Below, piece by piece: positions 6,537 through 6,547 of a stretch of DNA of 6,547 bases. The DNA comes from UBA4823 sp034436035. Lineage in GTDB: Bacteria; Chloroflexota; Anaerolineae; Anaerolineales; UBA4823. Each line of letters opens with the position of its first letter. The first letter of the stretch is position 1. The stretch lies in contig DAOTVW010000115.1 of NCBI GenBank assembly GCA_034436035.1, positions 1 to 6,547 of the forward strand, in the 5' to 3' direction. Below the pieces are notes generated by a model. It was given only the letters and a program-made list of their open reading frames with translations. It was not told the DNA's origin and ran no database searches. The position numbers were made by a program, and so were the translations under genes.

Positions 6537-6547
6537 GCGATAGCCTA

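Noticed and set aside
6454..6547. Minus-strand frame open from the window edge to TAG at 6456-6454, which could be the tail of an upstream operon gene
   Set aside because: The roughly 30 residues do not resemble the end of an FAD or 2Fe-2S subunit, and the stretch carries the TATAAT box and inverted repeat, which fits a non-coding region better. The neighbouring frame is closed by a stop at 6547-6545. It cannot be fully excluded without sequence beyond the edge.

Overview
The window reads as a bacterial chromosome segment at the boundary between a cell-surface polysaccharide locus (about 1-4119) and a molybdenum-hydroxylase gene (4225-6444). There is no 16S gene or other taxonomic marker. The moderate G+C, the GTG and TTG starts with clear Shine-Dalgarno sites, and the pairing of a WzxE-like flippase with an xanthine-dehydrogenase-type large subunit would fit an environmental anaerobe such as an Anaerolineae (Chloroflexota) member. 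That assignment is inference only.

Layout, left to right. (1) The last 12 codons of an unidentified plus-strand gene end at 39. (2) Four bases later a GTG-started gene (44-1207, +) encodes a polysaccharide pyruvyl transferase family protein. (3) A 186-base AT-rich convergent gap holds two weak stem-loops and no gene. (4) On the minus strand, 4119 to 1394 is a two-gene unit: a WzxE-like lipid-linked oligosaccharide flippase (TTG start), then a PP-loop ATPase with a four-cysteine, QueC-like metal site. The two overlap by 4 bases (ATGA), so they are probably translationally coupled. (5) A 105-base gap contains a perfect 9-bp GC-rich stem-loop without a T tract. (6) A complete, apparently intact 739-residue molybdopterin-binding subunit (minus strand) follows, with a good ribosome site and a TATAAT-type promoter candidate upstream. 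A 9-bp inverted repeat overlaps the -35 side of that promoter.

How they may work together. The pyruvyl transferase would add a 1-carboxyethylidene (pyruvate ketal) group to a glycan or lipid-linked repeat unit, and the flippase would move the undecaprenyl-linked unit across the membrane. The PP-loop protein belongs to a recognisable but uncharacterised QueC-related family; its coupling to the flippase suggests a tailoring step on the same glycan. The molybdenum hydroxylase subunit is probably unrelated metabolism that happens to lie beside the locus. The FAD and 2Fe-2S partner subunits it would normally need are not next to it in this window.

The most interesting item is the flippase/PP-loop pair. 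Nothing here looks like a mobile element, CRISPR array, tRNA or rRNA.
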